This document shows, piece by piece, positions 1 through 8,529 of a stretch of DNA of 64,000 nucleotides; position 1 is the stretch's first letter, and each line of letters starts with the position of its first letter. The notes below the pieces were generated by a model that saw nothing but the letters and a program-made list of their open reading frames with translations, was not told where the DNA came from and did not search any database. Source of the stretch: Pseudooceanicola endophyticus (lineage in GTDB: Bacteria > Pseudomonadota > Alphaproteobacteria > Rhodobacterales > Rhodobacteraceae). The DNA is taken from positions 124,001 through 188,000 of the forward strand of contig NZ_JAHIAB010000002.1 of NCBI RefSeq assembly GCF_018760365.1, written 5' to 3'. The translations under genes and the position numbers were made by a program.

Positions 1-632
1 TCGGCGAAGGCGCCTTCCCCCTCGAAGATATAGGCAAAGGCGCGGCGGTAGGTGTCGACCTTGAAGGTCTTTGTCACCCCCGCCGGCACGGTGATGTCGA
101 GGAACTGCGGATCGGCGGCGATGCCGTCGACCGGGCCGGTGCGGCCCCAGAAACTGCCGATCACGATGCGCACCCGGGTGCCGTCATCGTCGATCACTTC
201 GGGAATTTCCTTGCCGGCGACATCCTGGTAGCGCGGCGCGGTCATCTTCAGCGCGCCCGGCAGGTTTGCCCAGAGCTGGAAACCGTGCATCTGCCCGTTG
301 AGGTTCCCCTTCGGCATCTCCTGATGCAGGATGCCCGACCCGGCGGTCATCCACTGCACGTCGCCGGCGCCCAGCAGCCCGGTGTTGCCCAGCGAATCCG
401 AATGTTCGACCGTCCCCGAAAGGACATAGGTGATCGTTTCGATGCCGCGATGGGGGTGCCAGGGAAAGCCCGCCTGGTACATCGCCGGATGATCGTTGCG
501 GAAATCGTCCAGCATCAGGAAGGGATCCAGCTCTTCGGGATCGGAGAAGCCGAAGGCGCGGTGCAGATGCACGCCGGCACCTTCCATCGTGGGCTGGGCG
601 CGGCGGGTCTCGAGGGTGGGGCGAAGGGACAT
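1..632 (-). CDS. Pirin family protein (C-terminus beyond window)
   Basis: This is a minus-strand gene whose start is at 632 and whose 3' end runs off the left edge, so about 210 residues are visible. The N-terminal cupin carries the pirin metal-binding pattern: HPHRGIETITYVLSG at about residues 60-74, EHSDS just after it, and SGILHQEMP at about residue 105. Pirins are cupin proteins that hold Fe(II); some act as quercetinases or as redox-sensing partners of other proteins. The true role here cannot be told. No co-oriented neighbour is visible upstream; the next gene is divergent. Assignment to the family is firm, function is not. Confidence 0.9.
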   Translation of the reverse strand, partial: MSLRPTLETRRAQPTMEGAGVHLHRAFGFSDPEELDPFLMLDDFRNDHPAMYQAGFPWHPHRGIETITYVLSGTVEHSDSLGNTGLLGAGDVQWMTAGSGILHQEMPKGNLNGQMHGFQLWANLPGALKMTAPRYQDVAGKEIPEVIDDDGTRVRIVIGSFWGRTGPVDGIAADPQFLDITVPAGVTKTFKVDTYRRAFAYIFEGEGAFA

Positions 633-790
633 GGCTACTCCTGTCGGGGCTGCCCTGAAGGTAGGCGGTCGCGGCGGTTTCGGGAAGGGTGTGCACGCCT
701 GCGCCGGGTCGGGAAGGCCTGCGCGCAAATGCACATCTCGCCTTCCCGCTGCCGCTGCGCTATGCGCGGGGAAGCAGAGGAGGGGAGCCC

Positions 791-1273
791 ATGGCAGAAC
801 AAGAGATCATCGCCCGGATCGGGGTCAGCGCCGGACGCCGCGTCTTCGGCATTGCCGTGCTGGCGGTGCTGGCGGTGGCGATGCTGTGGCTGGGGCTGCG
901 CCCCGAGGCCACGGTCTTCACGCTGCGACTGCTGATGATCGTGCTGGGGGTCCTGGTGGGGCTGGCGGCCTGGGCGATGGCGCGGGCAACCGGTCGGGCG
1001 CTGGAGCTGACGCCGGAGGTGCTGCGCGACAGCAGCGGCCACGTGCTGGCCCATGTGGCCGAGATCGAATCCGTCGATCGCGGCGCCTTCGCCTTCAAGC
1101 CCTCGAACGGTTTCCTGCTGAAGCTGGCGCGTCCGGGCGGGCGGCGCTTCCTGCCAGGGCTTTACTGGCAGGTCGGGCGCCGGGTCGGGGTGGGCGGCGT
1201 GCTGCGCGCCTCCGAGACCAAGCTGGTGGCGGACCGCCTGTCGATCCTTCTGGCGGAACGCGGCGCGAAGTGA
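791..1273 (+). CDS. Small two-helix inner-membrane protein of unknown function
   Basis: The product is 160 residues. The ATG at 791 is preceded by a strong GAGGGGAG ribosome site. Two hydrophobic segments (about residues 19-35 and 44-63) are followed by a roughly 95-residue soluble domain with alternating beta-like stretches (residues 70-155) rich in Arg/Gly. I do not recognise a named family. The arrangement, two helices then a PH-like domain, is common in alphaproteobacterial hypothetical proteins. It lies 71 bases before gdhA on the same strand, so it could be co-transcribed, but nothing links the functions. Confidence 0.75.
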   Translation: MAEQEIIARIGVSAGRRVFGIAVLAVLAVAMLWLGLRPEATVFTLRLLMIVLGVLVGLAAWAMARATGRALELTPEVLRDSSGHVLAHVAEIESVDRGAFAFKPSNGFLLKLARPGGRRFLPGLYWQVGRRVGVGGVLRASETKLVADRLSILLAERGAK

Positions 1274-1275
1274 TG

Positions 1276-1290
1276 CACGATTAAGTTGTT
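1276..1290 (+). promoter_or_regulatory. Possible OhrR-type box upstream of glutamate dehydrogenase
   Basis: CACGATTAAGTTGTT matches the dyad CACGATTAAGTCGTG found in the ohr/ohrR intergenic region (8979-8993) at 13 of 15 positions. It sits about 55 bases before the gdhA start and overlaps the end of the upstream small gene. The right arm is degraded, so it may be a weak site or chance. Confidence 0.25.
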
Positions 1291-1344
1291 TTTTCCTCTT
1301 TTTGCGCCATCCTGAGAGGTGGAGGAAATCGAGGGAGGAACCCC

Positions 1345-2775
1345 ATGCAACCCGTGGGAAAAGCTGGCTTTCGCCAGAACGTCGACCTGATGTTCAACCG
1401 GGCCGTGGCGCTGATGGATCTGCCCCCCGGCCTGGAGGAGAAGATCCGCGTCTGCAACGCCACCTACACCGTGCGCTTCGGCGTGCGGCTGCGCGGCCAG
1501 ATGCACACCTTTACCGGCTACCGGTCGGTCCATTCCGAACATATGGAGCCGGTGAAGGGCGGCATCCGCTACGCGCTTTCGGTCAACCAGGACGAGGTCG
1601 AGGCGCTGGCGGCGCTGATGACCTACAAATGCGCGCTGGTGGAGGCGCCCTTCGGCGGCTCCAAGGGCGGGCTCTGCATCGATCCGCGCGACTGGGAGGA
1701 GGAGGAGCTGGAGCGCATCACCCGCCGCTTCGCCTACGAGCTGATCAAGCGCGACATGATCCATCCGGCGCAGAACGTGCCCGCCCCCGACATGGGCACC
1801 GGAGAGCGCGAGATGGCCTGGATCGCCGACCAGTATGCGCGGATGAACACCACCGACATCAATGCCCGCGCCTGCGTCACCGGCAAGCCGCCCAATGCCG
1901 GGGGTATCGCCGGTCGGGTCGAGGCGACCGGGCGCGGTGTGCAATACGCCCTGAGGGAATTCTTCCGCGGCCCCGAGGACGTGAAGAAGGCCGGTCTGGA
2001 GGGCGCTCTGGAGGGCAAGCGGGTGATCGTGCAGGGCCTCGGCAACGTCGGCTTCCACGCCGCCGCCTTCCTGTCGGAGGAGGACGGTGTGCGGATCACC
2101 GGCATCGCCGAGCGCGACGGCGGCCTCTATCATGCCGAGGGGCTGAATGTGCGCGCGGTGCGCGACTGGATCACCCATCACGGCGGGGTGACGGGCTATC
2201 CCGATGCGCAATATGTCGAGAACCCGGCGCTGCTGCTGGAAGAGCCCTGCGACATCCTGATCCCGGCGGCGATGGAAGGCGTGATCAGCCGCGACAATGC
2301 CGAGCGGGTGAAGGCGAAGCTGATCATCGAGGCCGCCAACGGCCCGATCACCGCCGGCGGTGACGAGATCCTGCGCCATCGCGGCGTGGTGGTCATTCCC
2401 GATCTCTACGCCAATGCCGGCGGGGTCACGGTGTCCTATTTCGAATGGGTGAAGAACCTCAGCCATATCCGCTTTGGCCGGATGCAGCGCCGCCAGGAGG
2501 AATACCGCCACCAGATCCTGATCGACGAGCTGGACCGGCTGTCGAAGGACACCGGCATCGGCTGGCAGCTGACGCCCGGCTTCAAGACGCGCTACCTGCG
2601 CGGTGCGGATGAGCTGGAGCTGGTGCGCTCGGGTCTGGATGACACCATGCGCACGGCGTTCCAGTCGATGCGCAGCCTCTGGCACGAACGCGCGGATGTC
2701 GAGGATCTGCGGACAGCCGGGTTCCTGGTGGCCATTGGCCGCGTTGCGGACAGCTACCGCGCCAAGGGGCTGTAG
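1345..2775 (+). CDS. gdhA: Glu/Leu/Phe/Val dehydrogenase (glutamate dehydrogenase type)
   Basis: The product is 476 residues and starts at an ATG preceded by GAGGGAGGA. It carries the catalytic region of the family: PVKGGIRY with the glycine-rich substrate loop (about residues 69-76), KCALVEAPFGGSKGG (about residues 93-107, with the substrate lysine) and PAPDMGTGEREMAWI. The Rossmann domain has VIVQGLGNVGFHAA at about residue 230. These enzymes interconvert glutamate and 2-oxoglutarate plus ammonium with NAD or NADP in the cytoplasm. The length fits the alphaproteobacterial class of NAD-linked enzymes. Substrate preference (glutamate versus branched-chain amino acids) is inferred from the family. 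The gene stands alone, followed by a convergent flavodoxin-like gene. Confidence 0.88.
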   Translation: MQPVGKAGFRQNVDLMFNRAVALMDLPPGLEEKIRVCNATYTVRFGVRLRGQMHTFTGYRSVHSEHMEPVKGGIRYALSVNQDEVEALAALMTYKCALVEAPFGGSKGGLCIDPRDWEEEELERITRRFAYELIKRDMIHPAQNVPAPDMGTGEREMAWIADQYARMNTTDINARACVTGKPPNAGGIAGRVEATGRGVQYALREFFRGPEDVKKAGLEGALEGKRVIVQGLGNVGFHAAAFLSEEDGVRITGIAERDGGLYHAEGLNVRAVRDWITHHGGVTGYPDAQYVENPALLLEEPCDILIPAAMEGVISRDNAERVKAKLIIEAANGPITAGGDEILRHRGVVVIPDLYANAGGVTVSYFEWVKNLSHIRFGRMQRRQEEYRHQILIDELDRLSKDTGIGWQLTPGFKTRYLRGADELELVRSGLDDTMRTAFQSMRSLWHERADVEDLRTAGFLVAIGRVADSYRAKGL

Positions 2776-2790
2776 CCGGACGGTCGCAGA

Positions 2791-3285
2791 TCAGGCGGTC
2801 TTGCGGTAGCGCACGACACAGGCTTCGAGGAAACGGGTCATCTCGTCGGACCAGTCATCCCGGGCCATCATGCTGTCGGTGACATGCAGGACCGCTACCG
2901 GTTCATGACCGGTCAGGCGGCTCATTTCACGCAGCGCGGCCTCGGGCAGGGCGCCGTCGGGGCTGGTGACGAAGAAGGCGACGCGGCCGGGCAGGGGCGG
3001 TCGCGTCTCCAGCCATTGCCGCAGCGGCCGGGCCAGGTGGCCATCGGCAACCGAACCGCCCAGAATCAGCAGGTCGGAATGTTCCCAGGGCTGGTCTGGC
3101 ACGTCGATCTCGGCTGCGGATTTCGACAACAGGGAGCCCACCCCCTGGCGCAGCATCGACCACAGGCCGGGTTCCGGCGGTGCGGTTGCGATCTCGTGCA
3201 ATTGCGCGCCCAGCTCCCAGGCCAGCGCTTCCCCTACTTTCAGCGTGTTGCCGTGCAGGGAGTAAATCAGGATGCGACAGGTCAT
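2791..3285 (-). CDS. Flavodoxin-domain protein
   Basis: The product is 164 residues. The start MTCRILIYSLHGNTLKVGEAL resembles the phosphate-binding loop of flavodoxins (strand 1 followed by an S/T-rich loop and helix). LLILGGSVADGHLARPL at about residue 72 resembles the second flavin-binding segment, and a third strand RVAFFVTSPDG follows at about residue 101. This suggests FMN binding and a role in electron transfer or oxidoreduction, similar to HemG-like flavodoxins. It is convergent with gdhA with only 15 bases between the stops. The partner enzyme is unknown. Confidence 0.75.
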   Translation of the reverse strand: MTCRILIYSLHGNTLKVGEALAWELGAQLHEIATAPPEPGLWSMLRQGVGSLLSKSAAEIDVPDQPWEHSDLLILGGSVADGHLARPLRQWLETRPPLPGRVAFFVTSPDGALPEAALREMSRLTGHEPVAVLHVTDSMMARDDWSDEMTRFLEACVVRYRKTA

Positions 3286-3650
3286 AGTGTCCCCCCGGAC
3301 TCTTGGATGTCCCGTTGCGCTGCAGCATGCCGAAGCTTCATTGTCTTGTCATGTTGCAGCGGGGAAAAACTTTCGCGATCCTGCGAATAATGCAGCATTC
3401 ACGGAAAATTTGGTCAAAAAATATGCAAAAACGAGGAGGTTATTGCTTTTGACCTCCCGGAACGGGAACCCTTCCCGTCCGGATGGCTCCTTCGAACCTG
3501 CGGCAGACTCACTGACCGACCCGTCCGGATGCCGCTCTGCGGCGCGGCGCGAAAATAATCTTGATGCACGAAAGGCTCTTGCTGCCGGCGGCCCCCGGGG
3601 GCTATTCGCGCCATCTGGACTTCGACACGGCAGAGAGGGATATTCGCAGG
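3286..3650. promoter_or_regulatory. Intergenic region upstream of dnaG with a Shine-Dalgarno-containing hairpin
   Basis: This is 365 bases between the divergent flavodoxin gene and dnaG. The centre (3380-3450) is AT-rich for this genome and probably holds the promoters. A short inverted repeat, GGAGGT (3435-3440) and ACCTCC (3452-3457) around an 11-base loop, would sequester a strong Shine-Dalgarno-like sequence that is not placed before any long reading frame. I see no convincing small gene here. Confidence 0.4.
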
Positions 3651-5618
3651 ATGAAGCTAGATCCCTCCTTCATGGACGAACTGCATAACCGCATCTCGCT
3701 GTCGCAGGTCGCGGGGCGCAAGCTGACGTGGGACAACCGCAAGTCCCAGCCCAGCAAGGGGGACTACTGGGCGCCTTGCCCGTTCCACCAGGAAAAGACC
3801 GCTTCGTTCCACATCGACGACCGGAAGGGCTTCTACTACTGCTTCGGTTGCCACGAGAAGGGCGACGCGATCTCTTTCGTGCGCAAGACCGAGAACGTGG
3901 AGTTCATGGAGGCGGTGGAGATCCTGGCGCGCGAGGCGGGGATGCAGATGCCGGCGCGCGATCCCCGCGCGCGGGAGAAGGCCGAGAAGCGCGCCTCGCT
4001 CACCGATCTGATGGCCGAGGCCGAGAAATTCTTCCGCATGTGCCTGCGCGGCGGGCAGGGGCGTGCGGCGCGCGAATATCTTGACCGGCGCGGCCTGGAC
4101 GAGGGCGCGCGCGACCGCTGGGGCCTGGGCTATGCGCCCGATGCCTGGCAGGCGCTCTGGGATCATCTGACCGGCAAGGGCGCCCGCCCCGAAGAGCTGA
4201 TGGCCTGCGGGCTGGCGAAACCCTCGACCCGGCAGGGCGGCAAGCCCTATGACGTGTTCCGCAACCGCATCATGTTCCCGATTCGCGATCCGCGCGGCCG
4301 GGTCATCGCCTTCGGTGGCCGGGCGATGGACCCGAACGACAATGCGAAATACCTGAACTCTCCGGAAACGCAGCTGTTCGACAAGAGCCGCACGCTGTTC
4401 AACTTCGGCCCGGCGCGCGAGGCGGTGGGCAAGGGCCAGCCGCTGATCGTGGCCGAGGGCTACATGGATGCGATCGCTCTGGCCGAGGCGGGGTTCACGG
4501 GCGCGGTGGCGAACCTCGGCACCGCCGTCACGGAGCATCACCTGGAGATGCTCTGGCGGATCACGCCCGAGCCCGTGCTGGCGCAGGATGGCGACAAGGC
4601 GGGGCTGCGCTCGGCCTACAAGGTGATCGATCTGGTGCTGCCGAAGCTGGCGGTGGGCCGGTCCATCCGCTTCGCGCTGCTGCCCGATGGCCAGGACCCG
4701 GACGAGCTGATCAAGGCCAAGGGTGCCCAGGCGATGCGCCAGGTGGTCGATCATGCCCTGCCGCTGGTCGATCTGCTTTGGCAGCGCGAGACCGAGGGAC
4801 GCAGTTTCGACAGCCCCGACCGGCGCGCGGCGCTGGACCGGGCGCTGAAGCAGGCGACGGCGCAGATCCCCGACCAGGGGCTGCGCTACCACTATGATCA
4901 GGCGCTGCGGGACAAGACGCGCGAACTGTTCCGCCCCGCACGCGGTGGCCGGACGCCGCAGAAGCGCGGCTTCGGCGACAAGCGCGGCCCCTGGAAGGGC
5001 GCCCCGCCGGTGCCGATGCCCTCGACCCGCGCCTCGTTGCTGGTCTCGGAGGACGAGGCGGCAATGGAATACCTGCGCGAGGGGGTGATCCTGGCCTCGC
5101 TCTACGCCACGCCCGCCGTGGCCGAAACCTTCGAGGTGCAGCTGGAGCGGATGGACTGCCGCGACCCCCGCCATGCCCAGCTGCGCGACCTGCTTCTGCG
5201 CCATGCGGCGCGCGGCGCCGAGGCGTTGCATGCGGCGGTGATACGCGACATCGGGCCCGATGCCCTTGACGAATTGATGACACGGACCCATGTGGCCCTC
5301 TGTCCCCCGGTGCGCCACCCCGGGGACGTGGAGCGGGCGCAGATGACCGTGGCCGAGGAGCTTGCCAAGCTGCAGGCCGCCCGGGCCCTGAGGGCCGAGA
5401 TCGCCGAGGCCGAGGAGGACATCCTTGCCGCCGAGGACGAGGCGATGACATGGCGGCTGGGGCAGGCGGCCCAGGCGCAGAGTGCGGCGACCCGCAGCCA
5501 GCAGGAGGACCGGGCGGAATATGACCTGGGAGAGAACGGTGCCCGAATCAACCGGGATGAACGGAGCGCATTGGATGCCCTGATGCAGTCGATTCGCTTT
5601 TCCAAGCCGCGCAAGTAG
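3651..5618 (+). CDS. dnaG: DNA primase
   Basis: The product is 655 residues and makes RNA primers at the replication fork. The N-terminal zinc-binding domain has CPFHQE (about residue 43) and YYCFGCHEKGD (about residue 63), giving the CHC2 zinc ligands. The TOPRIM domain has VAEGYMDAIALAEAGF (about residue 268) and AQDGDKAGLRSA (about residue 312). The C-terminal part (from about residue 480) is the helicase-interaction domain. Start choice: the ATG at 3651 (MKLDPSFMDEL) matches the usual N-terminus of Rhodobacterales primases, which begin a few residues before a DEL motif. An upstream in-frame ATG would add 30 unconserved residues. It is followed 122 bases later by rpoD, as in the macromolecular synthesis operon. 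Confidence 0.97.
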   Translation: MKLDPSFMDELHNRISLSQVAGRKLTWDNRKSQPSKGDYWAPCPFHQEKTASFHIDDRKGFYYCFGCHEKGDAISFVRKTENVEFMEAVEILAREAGMQMPARDPRAREKAEKRASLTDLMAEAEKFFRMCLRGGQGRAAREYLDRRGLDEGARDRWGLGYAPDAWQALWDHLTGKGARPEELMACGLAKPSTRQGGKPYDVFRNRIMFPIRDPRGRVIAFGGRAMDPNDNAKYLNSPETQLFDKSRTLFNFGPAREAVGKGQPLIVAEGYMDAIALAEAGFTGAVANLGTAVTEHHLEMLWRITPEPVLAQDGDKAGLRSAYKVIDLVLPKLAVGRSIRFALLPDGQDPDELIKAKGAQAMRQVVDHALPLVDLLWQRETEGRSFDSPDRRAALDRALKQATAQIPDQGLRYHYDQALRDKTRELFRPARGGRTPQKRGFGDKRGPWKGAPPVPMPSTRASLLVSEDEAAMEYLREGVILASLYATPAVAETFEVQLERMDCRDPRHAQLRDLLLRHAARGAEALHAAVIRDIGPDALDELMTRTHVALCPPVRHPGDVERAQMTVAEELAKLQAARALRAEIAEAEEDILAAEDEAMTWRLGQAAQAQSAATRSQQEDRAEYDLGENGARINRDERSALDALMQSIRFSKPRK

Positions 5619-5740
5619 CCTGATATCCTCAGGGAAGCGCAAGAAATTCAGGGTAAACAGGTGTGCGAATCGCGCAAAGCCCGCTATTGATTCGCGTTAC
5701 GAATCATACGCAGCCTGATCCATTGCCAAGGAGTATCGCC

Positions 5741-7723
5741 ATGGCCGCCAAGGACAACGACGAAACCCAGATGGAAGAGCAGGAGGCGGAAGTCTCCCTC
5801 GACATGAGCCAGGCCCAGGTGAAGCGCATGATCGCCGAGGCCCGGGAAAAGGGTTTCATCACCTACGAACAGCTCAACCAGGTGCTGCCGCCGGACCAGG
5901 TGTCCTCCGAGCAGATCGAGGACGTGATGTCGATGCTCTCCGAGATGGGCATCAACATCATCGAGGACGAGGAAGCCGAGGAAGAAGAGCAGAAGACCAC
6001 CGCCGTCGCCACGACCAACACCAGCAACCGCGAGGTTGCGCTTGGCGGTCAGGCGGCCGAGAAGCTTGACCGCACGGATGACCCGGTGCGCATGTACCTG
6101 CGCGAGATGGGCAGCGTCGAACTGCTGAGCCGCGAGGGCGAAATCGCCATCGCCAAGCGGATCGAGGCCGGTCGCAACACGATGATCCTCGGGCTTTGCG
6201 AAAGCCCGCTGACCTTCCAGGCCATCACCATCTGGCGCGACGAACTTCTCTCCGAAGACATCCTGCTGCGCGACGTGATCGATCTGGAGACCACCTTCGG
6301 CAACCAGATGGGCGAAGAGGACGATGACGAGGAGCCGGTGGTCGACACCGCCTCGGTCTCGTCCCAGCCCAAGCGCGAAAGCGGTCCCGAGCTGGACGCG
6401 GACGGCAATCCGCTGGCGCGCGACGACGACGAGGAGGACGACGACCAGTCCAACATGTCGCTGGCCGCGATGGAAGCGGCGCTGAAGCCGCGCGTGCTGG
6501 AAACCCTCGACCGGATCGCCGACGATTACGAGACCCTGTCGGAGATGCAGGACCTCCGCATCAGCGCCACGCTGAACGAGGACGGTTCCTTCTCCGCCGC
6601 GGACGAGCAGATGTACCAGACCCTGCGCTCCGAGATCGTCGAGCTGGTGAACGGCCTGCATCTGCACAACAACCGGATCGAGGCGCTGATCGACCAGCTC
6701 TACGGCATCAACCGCCGGATCATGCAGATCGACAGTGCCATGGTGAAACTGGCCGACCAGGCCCGGATCAACCGCAAGGAATTCGTCGACGAATACCGCG
6801 GCCACGAACTGGATCCGAACTGGATGGACCGGATGAGCCAGAAGCCCGGGCGCGGCTGGCAGATGTTCTTCGAACGCTCCGCCGACAAGGTGGAGGAGCT
6901 GCGCAACGACATGGCGCAGGTCGGCCAGTACGTCGGCCTCGACATCTCCGAGTTCCGCCGCATCGTCCAGCAGGTCCAGAAGGGCGAGAAGGAAGCCCGC
7001 CAGGCCAAGAAGGAAATGGTGGAAGCCAACCTGCGCCTGGTGATCTCGATTGCCAAGAAGTACACGAACCGCGGCCTGCAATTCCTCGACCTGATCCAGG
7101 AAGGCAACATCGGCCTGATGAAGGCGGTCGACAAGTTCGAATACCGCCGCGGCTACAAGTTCTCGACCTATGCGACCTGGTGGATCCGTCAGGCCATCAC
7201 CCGGTCCATCGCCGACCAGGCCCGTACGATCCGGATCCCGGTCCACATGATCGAGACGATCAACAAGCTGGTCCGCACCGGGCGCCAGATGCTGCACGAG
7301 ATCGGTCGCGAACCGACCCCGGAAGAGCTGGCCGAAAAGCTGCAGATGCCGCTGGAGAAGGTCCGCAAGGTGATGAAGATCGCCAAGGAGCCGATCTCCC
7401 TCGAAACCCCGATCGGGGACGAGGAAGACAGCCAGCTGGGCGATTTCATCGAGGACAAGAATGCGATCCTGCCGCTGGATTCCGCCATTCAGGAAAACCT
7501 GAAGGAAACCACGACCCGGGTCCTGGCCTCCCTCACCCCGCGCGAGGAACGCGTCCTGCGGATGCGTTTCGGCATCGGCATGAACACCGACCACACGCTG
7601 GAAGAGGTCGGCCAGCAGTTCTCCGTGACCCGCGAACGGATCCGCCAGATCGAGGCCAAGGCCCTGCGCAAGCTCAAGCACCCCTCGCGGAGCCGCAAGC
7701 TGCGCAGCTTCCTCGACCAGTAA
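5741..7723 (+). CDS. rpoD: RNA polymerase primary sigma factor (sigma-70, RpoD)
   Basis: The product is 660 residues and starts at an ATG with an AAGGAG site 7 bases upstream. The sequence shows region 1.1 (residues 10-90), an acidic spacer with runs of D/E (about residues 95-115 and 205-240), and regions 1.2-2.4, with the core-binding [16 protein letters not shown] and the -10 recognition segment [14 protein letters not shown]. Region 3 follows, and region 4.2 carries the helix-turn-helix [17 protein letters not shown] near the C-terminus. It directs housekeeping transcription. It lies downstream of dnaG and is closed by a strong terminator. Confidence 0.98.
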   Translation: MAAKDNDETQMEEQEAEVSLDMSQAQVKRMIAEAREKGFITYEQLNQVLPPDQVSSEQIEDVMSMLSEMGINIIEDEEAEEEEQKTTAVATTNTSNREVALGGQAAEKLDRTDDPVRMYLREMGSVELLSREGEIAIAKRIEAGRNTMILGLCESPLTFQAITIWRDELLSEDILLRDVIDLETTFGNQMGEEDDDEEPVVDTASVSSQPKRESGPELDADGNPLARDDDEEDDDQSNMSLAAMEAALKPRVLETLDRIADDYETLSEMQDLRISATLNEDGSFSAADEQMYQTLRSEIVELVNGLHLHNNRIEALIDQLYGINRRIMQIDSAMVKLADQARINRKEFVDEYRGHELDPNWMDRMSQKPGRGWQMFFERSADKVEELRNDMAQVGQYVGLDISEFRRIVQQVQKGEKEARQAKKEMVEANLRLVISIAKKYTNRGLQFLDLIQEGNIGLMKAVDKFEYRRGYKFSTYATWWIRQAITRSIADQARTIRIPVHMIETINKLVRTGRQMLHEIGREPTPEELAEKLQMPLEKVRKVMKIAKEPISLETPIGDEEDSQLGDFIEDKNAILPLDSAIQENLKETTTRVLASLTPREERVLRMRFGIGMNTDHTLEEVGQQFSVTRERIRQIEAKALRKLKHPSRSRKLRSFLDQ

Positions 7724-7743
7724 GACGCGCATCCCCCTTTGCG

Positions 7744-7778
7744 AAAGGCGCCCCGGCCATCGGCCCGGGCGCCTTTTT
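7744..7778 (+). terminator. Rho-independent terminator of the dnaG-rpoD unit
   Basis: A 9-bp stem AAGGCGCCC/GGGCGCCTT is topped by a further GGCC/GGCC pairing around an ATC loop, with a T-tract on the right side. It lies 21 bases after the rpoD stop. Confidence 0.9.
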
Positions 7779-7809
7779 CATGCCCGGCACGCATCCGGTG
7801 CCCCGCTGC

Positions 7810-7867
7810 ATTTTCTTGTTCCAAATTCCTCGGGGGGATCGCCGCAGGCGATGGGGGCAGGGCCCCC
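7810..7867 (-). repeat. Modular palindromic repeat, copy 1 (TTTTCTTG subfamily)
   Basis: Reading on the plus strand: a TTTTCTTGTTCCAAATTCC tail, CGGGGGG, a GATCGCC-GCA-GGCGATG hairpin, then GGGGGCAGGGCCCCC. It is the same three-part layout as the copies at 39026 and 41293, inverted relative to the latter. It lies between the rpoD terminator and the tRNA array and contains no gene. Confidence 0.85.
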
Positions 7868-7899
7868 GTGCCCGCTGCGTCGCCCGCGAAACGCGGAAA

Positions 7900-7926
7900 G
7901 GGCCGCGTTGCTTGCGCAACCGGCCC
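7900..7926 (-). terminator. Terminator-like hairpin after the tRNA-Gly array
   Basis: On the minus strand, GGGCC and GTTGC pair with GCAAC and GGCCC around a GCAA tetraloop, followed by TTTCC. It lies 20 bases downstream of the last tRNA gene. The T-tract is short, so termination is inferred. Confidence 0.5.
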
Positions 7927-7946
7927 ATCAACATGTCTAGAAATTT

Positions 7947-8021
7947 TGGAGCGGGCGAGGCGATTCGAACGCCCGACCCTTACCTTGGCAAGGTAATGCT
8001 CTACCCCTGAGCTACGCCCGC
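7947..8021 (-). tRNA. tRNA-Gly (GCC), copy 4 in transcription order
   Basis: The 75-base gene reads from the minus strand as GCGGGCG acceptor arm, AGCTC...GAGC D-arm, TTGCCAA anticodon loop (anticodon GCC), a GTTCGAATC T-arm loop and CGCCCGC, ending in an encoded CCA. The acceptor stem pairs 7/7. It is identical to the next three copies. Confidence 0.97.
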
Positions 8022-8067
8022 TTCCATGAGACCTGACGCGTCTCTATTTCGCTCCCGAAGGAGAATT

Positions 8068-8142
8068 TGGAGCGGGCGAGGCGATTCGAACGCCCGACCC
8101 TTACCTTGGCAAGGTAATGCTCTACCCCTGAGCTACGCCCGC
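8068..8142 (-). tRNA. tRNA-Gly (GCC), copy 3 in transcription order
   Basis: Same 75-base sequence as the neighbouring copies, with anticodon GCC and encoded CCA. It is separated from copy 4 by 46 bases that contain a CTCC-TTCG-GGAG mini-hairpin on the minus strand, probably a processing spacer. Confidence 0.97.
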
Positions 8143-8188
8143 TTCCGTGAGACCTGACGCGTCTCTATTTCGCTCCCGAAGGAGAATT

Positions 8189-8263
8189 TGGAGCGGGCGA
8201 GGCGATTCGAACGCCCGACCCTTACCTTGGCAAGGTAATGCTCTACCCCTGAGCTACGCCCGC
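8189..8263 (-). tRNA. tRNA-Gly (GCC), copy 2 in transcription order
   Basis: Identical to copies 3 and 4. The 121-base unit (gene plus spacer) is repeated almost exactly, pointing to tandem duplication. Confidence 0.97.
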
Positions 8264-8315
8264 TTCCCTAAGACCTGACGCGTCTTTATCTCGCCTCCCG
8301 GGGTGGGAGGAAACC

Positions 8316-8390
8316 TGGAGCGGGCGAGGCGATTCGAACGCCCGACCCTTACCTTGGCAAGGTAATGCTCTACCCCTGAGCTACGCCCGC
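8316..8390 (-). tRNA. tRNA-Gly (GCC), first copy in transcription order
   Basis: Identical gene body to the other three. Its downstream spacer differs: it is 52 bases and has a CCTCCC/GGGAGG hairpin in place of the CTCC-TTCG-GGAG one, so this copy is the oldest or was separately edited. A promoter lies just upstream (8391-8445), with TATACA as the probable -10 on the minus strand and TTGC about 17 bases before it. Confidence 0.97.
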
Positions 8391-8471
8391 TTCCTTGGTG
8401 TGGCACCATGTATAAAGATCCCATCCCCCCCGCAAGAGGAAATTTGTCCTTTCCCCCAGATTGTTCGCCCT

Positions 8472-8506
8472 GTCTTTGCGGCACCCTTTGGCGGGGCCGC
8501 AAAGAC
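8472..8506 (-). terminator. Hairpin downstream of ohr
   Basis: A perfect 11-bp inverted repeat, GTCTTTGCGGC and GCCGCAAAGAC, sits around a 13-base loop, 24 bases after the ohr stop. There is no T-tract, so it may be a transcript-stabilising or Rho-assisted end separating ohr from the tRNA promoter. Confidence 0.5.
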
Positions 8507-8529
8507 GCTGCGGAAGGGGGCGGGGCGGG

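Larger units (their letters stand above)
7947..8315 (-). repeat. Tandem 121-bp tRNA-Gly repeat array
   Basis: Units start at 7947, 8068 and 8189, each 121 bases and differing only at a few spacer positions. A fourth tRNA follows with a diverged spacer. The array is expected to be transcribed from right to left as one precursor. Confidence 0.9.

Noticed and set aside
7947-8315. Integration site or mobile element at the tRNA array
   Set aside because: No integrase and no truncated tRNA 3' end copy is seen; tandem duplication explains the repeats.
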